64,000 nt of DNA from Lachnospiraceae bacterium (lineage in GTDB: Bacteria; Bacillota; Clostridia; Lachnospirales; Lachnospiraceae): the NCBI GenBank assembly GCA_016283755.1, contig JAEENO010000018.1:62001-126000 (forward strand), in the 5' to 3' direction. The translations under genes were made by a program, and so were the position numbers. Below, piece by piece: positions 46,578 through 56,536 of the stretch. Within the stretch, counting starts at the first letter, position 1, and the number at the start of each line of letters is the position of its first letter. The notes beneath the pieces were generated by a model that did no database searches, was not told where the DNA came from, and saw nothing but the letters and a program-made list of their open reading frames with translations.

Positions 46578-46583
46578 TTATTT

Positions 46584-48353
46584 ATGAAACATATTAAAAT
46601 GTTCGGGAAAATCGCATTGATAGTAGTACCGTTTGTAGCTCTTGTTATATTCTTGATTGCTGTTATGGGCGTATTAAGCAATCGTTCAAGAGAATCCTAT
46701 GTAACTGCATTGTATGATGAAGCATATAAAGCTTCAACGTCACTAATTAATGCAGACAGAGACTTGTACCAGTCGCTTGTAGCAGTTACTCAGGTTCGTA
46801 TATCCGGTGCAAGTCTAACACCGGAAGAAAAGCAGAGCTTTATAGAAGATTTTAATAAGAATTATAACCAGGCAAGAGAGAAGGCAGAGCTTGCTGCAGC
46901 AACAATTTCCGAGAAAAAGGAAGTATATGAGGAACTTACCGTTAATAAGCTTGCAAAAGAGAACGGTAACGAGGTTGATGATAATCCTTACAATGATTAT
47001 ACATATAAGCAGATATTTGAAGAGTATATAGAGAAACTTGATGAGTGGCATTCGCTTTATAATCCGGAAACGGACATAGGTGACTATTATGCCCAGCTTA
47101 AGGCATTCGATCCTGTACGAGATTACCTTGATGCGATGGAAATTTTTATGGACGAATATGCCCTTCGTGAAATAGCCGATGCAGATGCAGGTATTCAGTT
47201 TAACAAGGCAATTGCTTATGCTATAGGAACACTTGTATCGCTTATCTGTATTGCGGTTTCCGTTTATATTGCTTTATATATTATTAAGAACCTGAAAAGA
47301 ACAAAGGCAGATCTTGAGAGACTTGCAAATAAGGATCTTGCGTTTGATATTACGGTTAATAATGCACGCGATGAATTCGGTGATATGTCCAGAGCAAGTG
47401 CAACATTACTCGGTACCTTTAGGGATATGATTTCGTCCATCAATGAGACAAGTAATTTCATCAATGAATCTACGGATAACATGAACAGTGCTTCAGCTGA
47501 TGTTAATAATGCAACCAAGCAGATTGTTGTTGCGGTTAACGATATTGCCGAAAAGGTTAGTAACCAGGCGCTTGATACCGGACGTGCATCGGATCAGACC
47601 AAGGTTTTGGAGGAAGTAGTGGTAAGAAGTAATGAGACAGCCGCAAGACTTTCGGAAATCGGTTCCGCAATTAGCAGCGCAACCGGAAAAGGTATGGAAG
47701 TTGTAAGTAAGCTCGAGAGAGATACCGAGAAGAGCCGCGCTGCATTCGGAAGTATCTTTAATGTTATTGCTGAGATGACAGAGAGTGCCAATAAGATCAG
47801 TGAAGCATCAAGCCTTATTTCGAGTATTTCAGAGCAGACCAATCTTCTTTCTCTTAATGCCTCAATCGAGGCTGCGAGAGCGGGAGAAGCAGGAAGAGGT
47901 TTCTCTGTAGTTGCTGAAGAGATCAGAAAGCTCGCAGAGCAGTCGTCTGATGCTGTTACAACTATAGATGAGATGCTCCTTGAACTTAACGGCAACGTTT
48001 CACGTGCAAGCGCACAGCGCGATGTCGTTATGGAGGCTGTCAAGGTACAGGAAGAGAGCGTTGCCATGACAGAGACTCAGTATAAGGAAATCGTTGAAAA
48101 TACGGGGAAGATCACGAATCAGGTCTCTGTTCTTGATGATATCAGTGATAAGATGGATGAGACCTGTAAAGCGGTTGTTGAGATTGTATCCAATCTTTCG
48201 GATTCGGCAAATGATTGTGCTGCCAATACCGAGGAGACATCTGCTTCTTCAGAGCACATCTTAACCAATATGAATCATATTATTGAGCTTGGTAATGATG
48301 TACATCGTTATGCGGATGAACTTAAGGGAATTCTTTCTGAGTTCAATATGTAA
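46584..48353 (+). CDS. Methyl-accepting chemotaxis protein
   Basis: A 589-residue transmembrane chemoreceptor. Helix 1 (~9-31), an extracellular ligand domain (~32-210) of mostly helical, charged sequence, helix 2 (~212-235), a HAMP linker (~236-290), and the cytoplasmic signalling coil with the hairpin tip [29 protein letters not shown] (in pieces, ~411-440), where CheA and CheW dock. No C-terminal CheR-tether pentapeptide is seen. The ligand is unknown. Its ribosome binding site is buried in a hairpin, and it has its own terminator, so it is a single-gene unit. It fits the flagellar genes in the window. Confidence 0.95.
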   Translation: MKHIKMFGKIALIVVPFVALVIFLIAVMGVLSNRSRESYVTALYDEAYKASTSLINADRDLYQSLVAVTQVRISGASLTPEEKQSFIEDFNKNYNQAREKAELAAATISEKKEVYEELTVNKLAKENGNEVDDNPYNDYTYKQIFEEYIEKLDEWHSLYNPETDIGDYYAQLKAFDPVRDYLDAMEIFMDEYALREIADADAGIQFNKAIAYAIGTLVSLICIAVSVYIALYIIKNLKRTKADLERLANKDLAFDITVNNARDEFGDMSRASATLLGTFRDMISSINETSNFINESTDNMNSASADVNNATKQIVVAVNDIAEKVSNQALDTGRASDQTKVLEEVVVRSNETAARLSEIGSAISSATGKGMEVVSKLERDTEKSRAAFGSIFNVIAEMTESANKISEASSLISSISEQTNLLSLNASIEAARAGEAGRGFSVVAEEIRKLAEQSSDAVTTIDEMLLELNGNVSRASAQRDVVMEAVKVQEESVAMTETQYKEIVENTGKITNQVSVLDDISDKMDETCKAVVEIVSNLSDSANDCAANTEETSASSEHILTNMNHIIELGNDVHRYADELKGILSEFNM

Positions 48354-48372
48354 TCTCTAATGTAAAATGCAT

Positions 48373-48410
48373 AAGGCATAGGGCAGATTATCTGCCTTAT
48401 GCCTTTTATT
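48373..48410 (+). terminator. Rho-independent terminator after the chemoreceptor gene
   Basis: A 15-bp stem with one G-U pair (48373-48387 with 48391-48405), 3-base loop, TTTTATT tail. Confidence 0.9.
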
Positions 48411-48477
48411 TATTATACGAGATGTGCTATTATAGTAATTACGACAAGTAGAGTGGTTAGATGATTTGAGGTATTAT

Positions 48478-49857
48478 ATGAGCACAAGAGTAAGAAGTCA
48501 TGAAATGGATATGTGTAACGGCCCGTTATTATCAAAGCTTATAATCTTTGCGGTGCCGGTCATGCTGTCGGGTGTGTTGCAGTTATTCTTCAATGCAGCC
48601 GATGTGGTTGTCGTTGGAAGATTCGCAGGTAAGGAAGCCTTAGCAGCGGTTGGTTCCACATCATCTTTGATTAACCTTCTGGTTAATCTTTTTGTGGGAC
48701 TTGCGGTAGGTACTAATGTTTTAGTCGCGCGCTTTTACGGGGCGAATAATGCCAAGGACGTTGAAGAAACAGTTCACACATCCATCGTTATGGCTGTAAT
48801 AAGCGGAATTATGCTTATATTTATAGGCTTTTTCTTTACCAAGCCAATCCTTGTGCTTATGGGTTCGCCGAGTGATGTATTACCGCTTTCGGCGATTTAT
48901 CTTAAGATATATTTCCTCGGAATGCCGGCCATGATGTTATATAACTTTGGCGCTGCAATATTACGTGCGATAGGTGACACCAAGCGCCCGATGATATATC
49001 TTACAATTGCGGGTATTGTTAATGTCTTACTTAACCTTTTGTTTGTAATTCCGTTTAAGCTTAGTGTAGTCGGAGTTGCACTTGCAACAACCATTTCGCA
49101 GTGCCTTTCTGCAGCACTTGTTATAATCGCACTTATAAGGGAAGATGGTTATTGTAAGCTTAATCTTAATAAACTTAAGATTAACAGGCATAAGTTATTA
49201 ATGCTTCTTAAGGTCGGACTTCCTGCAGGTATGCAGGGATGCATATTTTCGATTTCCAATGTACTTATTCAGTCTTCGGTTAACTCGTTTAACTCTACCG
49301 TTATGGCTGCGAATACAGCGGGTAGCAGTATAGAGGGATTTGTATATGTGGCGATGAATGCTTTTCATCAGACTGCGGTAAGTTTTACAAGCCAGAATTA
49401 CGGCGCAAAGAAGATTAAGAGAATTAAGAAGACTGCGGTGTATTGTATACTTATGGTAAGCGCTGTAGGCCTTGTACTCGGTAATTTTGCGTATTTTTTC
49501 AGCGACCCTTTACTTAGATTATATATAGACAGCAGTCAATCCTCCGTTCCTGAGATTATCAAATACGGAAGCTTAAGAATGTTATATATATGCACAACAT
49601 ACTTTTTGTGCGGAATAATGGATACATTGGTAGGAGTCATAAGAGGATTAGGCTACTCGGTTATGCCGATGATAGTATCGCTTCTCGGAGCCTGCGCGTT
49701 CAGAGTCGTATGGATATTTACCGTATTTGCACAGAATCATTCGTTACCGATCCTTTATGTATCATATCCGATAAGCTGGGCACTAACCGCAACAGTACAT
49801 TTTATCTGCCTTATGATAGTCTGGAAAGGTGTAAAGAAAAGACTGGAGGAAGAATAG
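48478..49857 (+). CDS. MATE family efflux transporter (second copy)
   Basis: A 459-residue 12-helix exporter of the MATE family, only distantly like the one at 9292. Family features are KLIIFAVPVMLSGVLQLFFNAADVVVVGRFAG and FVYVAMNAFHQTAVSFTSQNYGA. An upstream in-frame TTG at 48466 is rejected because TGAGGT at 48467-48472 is the ribosome binding site of the ATG at 48478. The CDF gene starts directly after its stop (TAGATG), so both exporters are made together. Substrate unknown. Confidence 0.9.
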   Translation: MSTRVRSHEMDMCNGPLLSKLIIFAVPVMLSGVLQLFFNAADVVVVGRFAGKEALAAVGSTSSLINLLVNLFVGLAVGTNVLVARFYGANNAKDVEETVHTSIVMAVISGIMLIFIGFFFTKPILVLMGSPSDVLPLSAIYLKIYFLGMPAMMLYNFGAAILRAIGDTKRPMIYLTIAGIVNVLLNLLFVIPFKLSVVGVALATTISQCLSAALVIIALIREDGYCKLNLNKLKINRHKLLMLLKVGLPAGMQGCIFSISNVLIQSSVNSFNSTVMAANTAGSSIEGFVYVAMNAFHQTAVSFTSQNYGAKKIKRIKKTAVYCILMVSAVGLVLGNFAYFFSDPLLRLYIDSSQSSVPEIIKYGSLRMLYICTTYFLCGIMDTLVGVIRGLGYSVMPMIVSLLGACAFRVVWIFTVFAQNHSLPILYVSYPISWALTATVHFICLMIVWKGVKKRLEEE

Positions 49858-51036
49858 ATGATAACGCTGCTTTCGAGAATATTTATAAAGAACCACACGG
49901 ATTATGCGGATCCTACGGTAAGAAGACAGTACGGAAGCTTATGTTCCATAGTTGGAATTATGCTTAATATATTGCTTTTTATCGGTAAATATATAGCGGG
50001 TACGTTAAGCGGTTCTATAGCAATTGTAGCGGACGGATTGAATTCAATCTCCGATGCCTTTTCATCGCTTATAACACTTGTAAGTTTTAAGCTTGCAGGT
50101 AAAAAGCCCGACCCGTCGCATCCTTTCGGGCACGGAAGAATTGAGTATATCGCCGGACTCATAGTTTCGTTCATTATTTTATATACCGGTATACAGCTTT
50201 TTATTGACTCTATTGATAAGATAAGACATCCGGAGAAAATAGAGAGCAGCCTTTTAATAATCATAATTCTCGTGGTGTCCATACTTGTTAAGCTTTACAT
50301 GGTATTCTACAATCACAGAATAGGCAAGAAGATTAATTCCGCAACGATGAGTGCTACCGCAACAGATTCTTTCTCGGATGTAGCTTCAACCTTCGTGGTA
50401 CTTCTTTGTACACTTCTTGCTAAGCATGTAACATTCCCACTTGACGGATATTGCGGTTTGCTTGTATCCTGCCTTGTAATCTACGCAGGGTTTTCAGCAG
50501 CAAGAGAAACCGTCGCACCGCTTCTCGGTCAGCCTGCGGATAAGGAAACCGTAGATGAGATAGAGAGAATAGTTATGTCGCATGACGGAGTCATTGGCAT
50601 TCACGATCTTGTATTACATGATTACGGTCCCGGAAGAAGAATGGTATCGCTTCATGTTGAAGTGCCGGGTAAAGATGATATTTTTAAAATTCATGATATG
50701 ATAGATAATATTGAAGGTGAGATATATATGAACATGCAGATTGAAGCAACTATTCATATGGATCCCGTAGATACCGAAGATCCGCGCAGAGATCACTTTA
50801 TGGAAGTCGTTGCGGGAGTGCTTCATACCATTGATCCTAAGCTTACCTTTCATGATTTTAGAATAGTTCCGGGTGATACTCATACGAATCTTGTATTTGA
50901 TGTCGTAACACCTGCGGGATATAGGGCGAATGACGATGAGTTAAGAGAAGCTATATTTACGGCGGTTCTTGCGAAAGAGTCTAACGTATATGTATCCGCT
51001 AAGATAGACAGGGACTTTACTGACAGAACGAAGTAG
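49858..51036 (+). CDS. Cation diffusion facilitator (CDF) family transporter
   Basis: A 392-residue divalent-metal exporter (zinc, iron, manganese or cobalt). Six hydrophobic helices occupy ~30-215; the intramembrane metal site is seen as ADGLNSISD in helix 2 and ATDSFSD in helix 5. The C-terminal ferredoxin-like domain (~220-300) is followed by an extra ~80-residue repeat-like region (DHFMEVVAGVLHTIDPKLTFHDFRIV), so it is longer than the usual 300 residues; such forms are frequent in Firmicutes. It abuts the MATE stop codon with GGAGGAAG inside that gene and forms a two-gene operon with it. Confidence 0.92.
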   Translation: MITLLSRIFIKNHTDYADPTVRRQYGSLCSIVGIMLNILLFIGKYIAGTLSGSIAIVADGLNSISDAFSSLITLVSFKLAGKKPDPSHPFGHGRIEYIAGLIVSFIILYTGIQLFIDSIDKIRHPEKIESSLLIIIILVVSILVKLYMVFYNHRIGKKINSATMSATATDSFSDVASTFVVLLCTLLAKHVTFPLDGYCGLLVSCLVIYAGFSAARETVAPLLGQPADKETVDEIERIVMSHDGVIGIHDLVLHDYGPGRRMVSLHVEVPGKDDIFKIHDMIDNIEGEIYMNMQIEATIHMDPVDTEDPRRDHFMEVVAGVLHTIDPKLTFHDFRIVPGDTHTNLVFDVVTPAGYRANDDELREAIFTAVLAKESNVYVSAKIDRDFTDRTK

Positions 51037-51042
51037 AAAAAT

Positions 51043-51073
51043 AAAAAGTGCATGAATGCATGCACTTTTTTTA
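51043..51073. terminator. Bidirectional terminator between the CDF and LysR genes
   Basis: Perfect 12-bp stem AAAAAGTGCATG/CATGCACTTTTT (51043-51054, 51059-51070) with a 4-base loop, flanked by A and T runs for both convergent genes. Confidence 0.9.
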
Positions 51074-51075
51074 TC

Positions 51076-51951
51076 CTATTTATCAAGACAAAGCTTAATA
51101 AAGTTGTCGATAGGAGCTGACAGGTACTTGCTTTTTGGCCAGGATAAGTAGAAAGACTGTCTGCTGTCGAATTCGGGAACGGTTAATTCTGTTAAATCGC
51201 CCTTATTTAAGAATTCGGTAACCTGATTGCGAGGAAGTAAAGTTATACCTCTACCGCGTAAAGCAGCGATAAGTAATATATCGTAGCTTATGCTCTCCCA
51301 GAATGGATTAACACTTACGTTATGAGCTTTTAAGAAGCTATCCAGGTAGTCTCTCTGGGCGCAGCCCTGTTCTCTTAAGAGAAGTCTTGAGTTACTTAAG
51401 AAAGTTGCAGTTAATGTGCGGTCTTTCGGTAACGGAGAATACTCAGGGGATGCCACAAATATGAATGAGTCATCACCTATTATTCTGCTCTCAAGTTCCG
51501 GTGAAGTTCTGAACTCATCGGTAAGGATTATATCTACATCGTTACTCTTAAGCATTTCTACAAGTAAAGCGGAGCGGTTAATGACAACATGCACTTCTTC
51601 CGATGGATAGAGCTTGGAGTATTTAACAACAAGATCGTCCAGAAGCGCACTTCCCGCAGTGTCGTTGGCACCGATTCTTATGATGTGCTGGGAACTTCCC
51701 TGTTTCATAAGATCGTCGAGTTCGTTATTCATCTCTAAGATGTTGGTTGCGTACTCAAACAATACATCACCCGAAGGTGTAGGCATTAAGGATTTGGGAA
51801 ATCGCTCAAAAAGGACCACATTATAGTGGCTTTCAAGTTCCTTAATCGTCTGGCTTACAGACGGCTGCGTCATGTACAGCTTTTTCGCAGCGGCGGTCAT
51901 GTTGCGCTCTGTGTACACGACAAGGAATACTTTAAAATGTCTAAGTGTCAT
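51076..51951 (-). CDS. LysR family transcriptional regulator
   Basis: A 291-residue LysR regulator: DNA-binding helix-turn-helix in the first 60 residues (FLVVYTERNMTAAAKKLYMTQPSVSQTIKELE in parts) and a ligand-binding domain from ~88 (IIRIGANDTAGSALLDDLV). It is divergent from the RND exporter gene across a 162-bp AT-rich gap and probably controls it. The gap carries partial palindromes near 51985-52015. No experimental ligand can be named. Confidence 0.88.
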   Translation of the reverse strand: MTLRHFKVFLVVYTERNMTAAAKKLYMTQPSVSQTIKELESHYNVVLFERFPKSLMPTPSGDVLFEYATNILEMNNELDDLMKQGSSQHIIRIGANDTAGSALLDDLVVKYSKLYPSEEVHVVINRSALLVEMLKSNDVDIILTDEFRTSPELESRIIGDDSFIFVASPEYSPLPKDRTLTATFLSNSRLLLREQGCAQRDYLDSFLKAHNVSVNPFWESISYDILLIAALRGRGITLLPRNQVTEFLNKGDLTELTVPEFDSRQSFYLSWPKSKYLSAPIDNFIKLCLDK

Positions 51952-52113
51952 AGCAGTACCTCGATATTACATTTTATTATTATATGAGCATATTATAGCA
52001 TATATTCATAGGCAAAAGGTTATAGAAATAATAAACTTTTAATGAACGCAAAAAAGACATTTGTTTTTGATATTATAAATAGTCAGTTTGGGATGTAAGA
52101 AAGGAAAAAAACG

Positions 52114-55100
52114 ATGCTCGCAAAATTTAGTGTAAAAAAACCGTACACCGTGCTTGTAGGAATAGTTCTTATTCTTCTTTTAGGCTTCATATCGCTTACA
52201 AAGATGTCCACGGACCTTCTTCCGAGCATGAATATGCCTTATGCGGTAATAGTTACAACAAGCATAGGTTCTACCCCTGAGGAGGTAGAGAAGATGATCA
52301 CTGCACCGATTGAGGGTGCGATGGCCTCGATGACCAATATTAAGAACATATCGTCATCGTCATATGATAATTATTCTGTAGTAATTCTTGAGTTTCACCA
52401 GTCTGCGAATATGGATTCAATTACCGTAGATATGCGTGAAAAGCTCAATAACCTAAGGGATACGTTCCCGGAGAATACCGGAAATCCTAATATTATGAAG
52501 ATTAATCCGGATATGCTTCCGATCCTGATATCAGCGGTATCGGTTGAGGGAATGAGTATTCAGGAACTAACCGAATACGTGGAAAATACCGTTGTGCCGG
52601 AAGTTGAATCCGTTGAAGGTGTAGGTAACGTTACCGTATCGGGTGGTGTTACCACTACAATAGAAGTAACGCTTAATAAGGAAAAGTGCGAAAAGGCGGC
52701 AGCAGACATAAAAGCGCATATCCCACCGTATATTCCTTTTGAGCTTGACCTTTATAACCTTTTTGATGAAGAGACGATTTCCAATATATTAAAAGCTCAG
52801 AATATATCAATGCCGGCAGGATATGTAACCCGCGAAGGACAGCAGGTAATCGTAAGAGTCGGAGATGAACTCGGTTCTATTGAAGATATTAAGAATCTTC
52901 CGGTACTTGATATAAGATCGTTCGGAGATTTCTTTGCTGCAATAAGCTCGATTAAACCGTTGATAACGCTTGACGATATAGCTGATATCGAATACAAGGA
53001 TAATTCCGATGAAGGATATGCATCAATCAATAATACTGCAGGTATTATCCTTACTGTAGATAAGCAGACGGGTTACTCTACCGGTGATGTCTCAAAGGCT
53101 GCGATTAAGAAGCTTAATGAGCTTTCAGGGGAAAAGGAAGGCTTAAACGCCGTAACCGTTATGGATCAGGGCGTATATATCAAGTTTATCGTGGATTCGA
53201 TTGTTAAGAATATGCTTTACGGCGGAATCCTTGCGATAATCATATTGTTTATATTTTTAAGGGATTTAAAGCCTACGCTTGTTGTTGCATGCTCAATCCC
53301 TGTATCAGTGATCGCTGCCGTTGTTTTAATGTATTTTAGCGGTGTTACATTGAATGCAATATCTCTTTCGGGATTATCGCTTGCTGTCGGTATGCTTGTA
53401 GATAACTCTATAGTTGTTATGGAGAATATCTACAGGTTAAGACTTGAAGGCAAGGATATAGAAGAAGCTGCAATTGAAGGAACCAAGCAGGTTATTGGTG
53501 CAATTGTTGCATCCACACTTACAACAGCATGTGTATTCCTTCCGATAGTTTTTACGGAAGGCATTACAAGACAGCTTTTCGTAGATATGGGACTGACGAT
53601 AGCATATTCGCTTCTTGCTTCCCTTGTAATAGCGATGTCATTTGTTCCTATGATGTCCAAGGTTACAATGAAGAATCTTAATGTGAAAAAGCACGGAATC
53701 TTTGATAAGATTAAAAACTCATACGCCTTAATTCTTGAAAAGGCGGTTAAGTATAAGGCAGTTGTCTTTATCCTTGCACTTGCAATTTTAGGATTAAGCG
53801 CGTGGGGAGCTTTTTCAAACGGAACGGCATTCATGCCGGAGATGGATAGTACGCAGATGACCGCGACGCTTATTCCTGATAAGGAAGATGCAACCGTTAC
53901 GGAAATTGCTGAGCTTTCAGATAAGGCAATCGAGAGAATTCTTGAAATAGAAGGAGTCGAAGCAGTAGGAGCCAACTACGGTGCTGCATCATCATCTTCA
54001 ATGCTTTCAGCGGGACAGGATGATGGAGGCGTTGCGATGTATATAATAGTTTCCGAAAATAAGGAAATGAAGAATACAGAGCTTGCCAAGAAGATAGAAG
54101 AAGTATGCGCAGATCTTCCTTGTACAATGAAGGTTCAAAGTTCTGTTATGGATATATCCTCCTATATCGCAAGCGGCCTTAAGATTAACGTTAAGGGTCG
54201 TGATATCGATACATTAACAAGTCTTGCCGCAAAAGTTCGCGATATAGTGGAAGATATCGAAGGTACGGTTGACGTTAAGTCTGATATAGACGAGATGACA
54301 CCGGGAATCCTTATAAGAGTCGATAAGGAAAAAGCAATCGGATATAATATGACGGTAGGACAGGTATATGCTATTATCCTTTCGAATATGACGGATGCTT
54401 CTTCTTCGACTACTGTATATACAGATACAAGTTCATTTGAGGTATATGTTAAGGCCGCGGACAAGACACGCCCTCTTGCAAAAGAACTTGGAGATATAAC
54501 TTTTACCGTTCCGACGGGTTCTGACGATGCTGCAGAATACGAATGCAAGATAAGTGATATCGCTGAGATCATTGAGACCGATAACCTTGCCAAGATCAGC
54601 CGAGAAGGACAAAAGCGCTACATTGGAGTATCTGCGGGAATAGACGAAGACCACAATATAGGTCTTGTATCCAATAAGATTAATGATAAGCTTAAAAGTA
54701 TAGATGTGCCTGAAGGCTACGAAATAGAGATGGTCGGTGAGGACTATGCAATTATGGATGCGATCAAGCAGCTTCTTCTTATGATGGCAATAGCTGTAGC
54801 ATTCATTTACCTTATAATGGTTGCACAGTTCCAGTCGTTAAAGTCGCCGTTTATCATTATGTTTACGATTCCGCTTGCAATAACCGGCGGATTCTTGGGA
54901 CTTACGATAGCAAGAATGGAAGTAAGCGTTATATCAATCTTAGGCTTCATAATTCTTGCGGGTGTTATTGCCAATAACGGTATCGTGCTTGTTGATTATA
55001 CGAATAAGCTTATCGAAGGCGGTATGAAGAGAAGGGACGCAATAGTTGAAGCGGGTCGCACAAGACTTCGTCCGATTCTTATGACGGCACTTACCACAAT

Positions 55101-55257
55101 CTTCGCAATGTCAACTATGGCAATCGGCGTAGGTATGGGTGCCGAGATGAGCCAGCCTATGGCTGTTGTTACAATCGGAGGACTTACATACGGTACGTTG
55201 CTTACATTGTTCGTAGTACCTTGTCTTTACGATCTTTTTAATAAAAAATACAAATAG
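52114..55257 (+). CDS. RND family efflux transporter permease
   Basis: A 1047-residue inner-membrane exporter of the HAE-RND family with 12 helices and two large extracytoplasmic loops. The start FSVKKPYTVLVGIVLILLLG and DLLPSMNMPYAVIVTTSIGSTPEEVEK are diagnostic. The proton-relay region reads GMLVDNSIVVMENI in helix 4 and GVIANNGIVLVDYTN in helix 10, as in Bacillus SwrC-like proteins. No membrane-fusion or outer-membrane partner lies nearby, which suits a single-membrane cell. It is preceded by GAAAGG and divergent from a LysR gene. The substrate is unknown; self-protection against surfactant-like compounds is a possibility. Confidence 0.92.
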   Translation: MLAKFSVKKPYTVLVGIVLILLLGFISLTKMSTDLLPSMNMPYAVIVTTSIGSTPEEVEKMITAPIEGAMASMTNIKNISSSSYDNYSVVILEFHQSANMDSITVDMREKLNNLRDTFPENTGNPNIMKINPDMLPILISAVSVEGMSIQELTEYVENTVVPEVESVEGVGNVTVSGGVTTTIEVTLNKEKCEKAAADIKAHIPPYIPFELDLYNLFDEETISNILKAQNISMPAGYVTREGQQVIVRVGDELGSIEDIKNLPVLDIRSFGDFFAAISSIKPLITLDDIADIEYKDNSDEGYASINNTAGIILTVDKQTGYSTGDVSKAAIKKLNELSGEKEGLNAVTVMDQGVYIKFIVDSIVKNMLYGGILAIIILFIFLRDLKPTLVVACSIPVSVIAAVVLMYFSGVTLNAISLSGLSLAVGMLVDNSIVVMENIYRLRLEGKDIEEAAIEGTKQVIGAIVASTLTTACVFLPIVFTEGITRQLFVDMGLTIAYSLLASLVIAMSFVPMMSKVTMKNLNVKKHGIFDKIKNSYALILEKAVKYKAVVFILALAILGLSAWGAFSNGTAFMPEMDSTQMTATLIPDKEDATVTEIAELSDKAIERILEIEGVEAVGANYGAASSSSMLSAGQDDGGVAMYIIVSENKEMKNTELAKKIEEVCADLPCTMKVQSSVMDISSYIASGLKINVKGRDIDTLTSLAAKVRDIVEDIEGTVDVKSDIDEMTPGILIRVDKEKAIGYNMTVGQVYAIILSNMTDASSSTTVYTDTSSFEVYVKAADKTRPLAKELGDITFTVPTGSDDAAEYECKISDIAEIIETDNLAKISREGQKRYIGVSAGIDEDHNIGLVSNKINDKLKSIDVPEGYEIEMVGEDYAIMDAIKQLLLMMAIAVAFIYLIMVAQFQSLKSPFIIMFTIPLAITGGFLGLTIARMEVSVISILGFIILAGVIANNGIVLVDYTNKLIEGGMKRRDAIVEAGRTRLRPILMTALTTIFAMSTMAIGVGMGAEMSQPMAVVTIGGLTYGTLLTLFVVPCLYDLFNKKYK

Positions 55258-55300
55258 ATAATAGATAGACTTACAATTTTGAACTTAAAGGAGAAAAGAC

Positions 55301-56017
55301 ATGAGTGTGGGAAGCTTTTTACTTTTCGGGTTTACGTTACCGCAGTATTTTGAGCTTATACTTAGGGTTGTGGTTGCGGGACTTTGCGGAGCAGCAATCG
55401 GATATGAGAGAAGCAAAAGATACAAGGAAGCGGGAATAAGGACGCATATTATAGTATGTATGGCATCGGCCCTTATTATGATAGTGTCATTATTCGCATT
55501 TGTTCCGGGAAACGCCGCATTATACGGAATACCGGTAAGTACGGACAGCGCCAGACTTGCCGCACAGGTAGTAAGCGGTGTTTCGTTCCTCTGCGCGGGC
55601 GTAATCTTTAAAAACGGTAATACGATTAAAGGACTTACGACCGCAGCGGGAATATTTGCTACAGCAGGTATAGGACTTGCAATTGGTGCGGGAATGTATG
55701 TCCTCGGTATTGTAGTAACTGTGCTTATCACGCTTTTACAGATAGTTATGCATCATTTCCTTTTCGGACCGGATGCGATGATAACGCAGAAGATACGCGT
55801 TGTGGCAGCAGCTCCTTCGGAATTGAAAAAGATTATCGACAGTTACTTTGAGGTGCACGGAATTAAGATTGTCGAGCATAAAGTTGAGCTTGAAGAAGAT
55901 AAAACCATGGTGAGTCTTATAGTAATGGCGCCTAAGGAAATAGATGTCGATGACTTTACAGCATATCTTCGTGAAAGAGCATCAATTATATCAATCAGTG
56001 TAGGAAACGCAGTATAG
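55301..56017 (+). CDS. MgtC/SapB family membrane protein
   Basis: A 238-residue protein with four or five N-terminal helices (~10-150) bearing LRVVVAGLCGAAIGYERSKR and GIRTHIIVCMASAL, which define MgtC/SapB, and a C-terminal cytoplasmic ACT-like domain (~160-238). MgtC proteins affect Mg2+ and membrane-potential homeostasis; the bacterial housekeeping forms are not well characterised. AAAGGAGAAAAG precedes the ATG 44 bp after the RND gene. The Nudix gene follows after 9 bp, so it is at least a two-gene unit. Confidence 0.9.
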   Translation: MSVGSFLLFGFTLPQYFELILRVVVAGLCGAAIGYERSKRYKEAGIRTHIIVCMASALIMIVSLFAFVPGNAALYGIPVSTDSARLAAQVVSGVSFLCAGVIFKNGNTIKGLTTAAGIFATAGIGLAIGAGMYVLGIVVTVLITLLQIVMHHFLFGPDAMITQKIRVVAAAPSELKKIIDSYFEVHGIKIVEHKVELEEDKTMVSLIVMAPKEIDVDDFTAYLRERASIISISVGNAV

Positions 56018-56026
56018 GAGAATAAT

Positions 56027-56488
56027 ATGCTTAATACGACACTTTGCTATATAGAGAAGGACAATAAGTATCTTATGCTTCATCGCGTCAAAAAAGTCAA
56101 CGATTTAAACCATGATAAGTGGGTCGGAATCGGCGGTAAGTTTCTTGAAAACGAGACACCGGATGAATGCCTTCTTCGCGAAGTTAAGGAAGAGACGGGA
56201 CTTACTCTTACGTCTTACAGGCTTAGAGGCGTTATAACTTTTCTTTCCGACAAATGGGAAGGGGAGTATATGTATCTATACACTGCGACCGGCTATACGG
56301 GTGAAATGATTGAATGCGACGAAGGAAACCTTGAATGGGTCGATATCGATAAAGTGTGCGCACTTCCTATCTGGGAAGGTGATAAGCTTTTCTTTGAAGA
56401 ACTGCGTCGTGACAGGGGCTTTTTTACAATGATGCTGAAATATGAGGGCGATAATCTTGCAGAGCACTCGTGTAAGCTTCATAATTAA
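56027..56488 (+). CDS. Nudix hydrolase (MutT/8-oxo-dGTPase-like)
   Basis: A 153-residue pyrophosphohydrolase. The Nudix box GX5EX7REVKEETGL is complete (GKFLENETPDECLLREVKEETGL, in pieces, ~38-60), and the upstream KWVGIGGK fits the 8-oxo-dGTP diphosphatase group that cleans the nucleotide pool. Substrate assignment is inference. GGAG precedes the ATG 9 bp after the MgtC gene. The valS T-box promoter begins 7 bp after its stop. Confidence 0.85.
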   Translation: MLNTTLCYIEKDNKYLMLHRVKKVNDLNHDKWVGIGGKFLENETPDECLLREVKEETGLTLTSYRLRGVITFLSDKWEGEYMYLYTATGYTGEMIECDEGNLEWVDIDKVCALPIWEGDKLFFEELRRDRGFFTMMLKYEGDNLAEHSCKLHN

Positions 56489-56495
56489 AAAGTTC

Positions 56496-56524
56496 TTGCA
56501 TTTTAAGAAACGTTGATATATATT
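56496..56524 (+). promoter_or_regulatory. Promoter of the T-box-valS unit
   Basis: TTGCAT at 56496-56501, 17-base spacer, TATATT at 56519-56524, placed just upstream of the first T-box helix. Confidence 0.55.
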
Positions 56525-56536
56525 AGTAAGCAAATG

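Noticed and set aside
53390..55000. RND exporter with a broken proton relay (D-N instead of D-D, N instead of K)
   Set aside because: The DN and NN pattern is normal in SwrC-like Firmicute RND proteins, so it is not a sign of inactivation.
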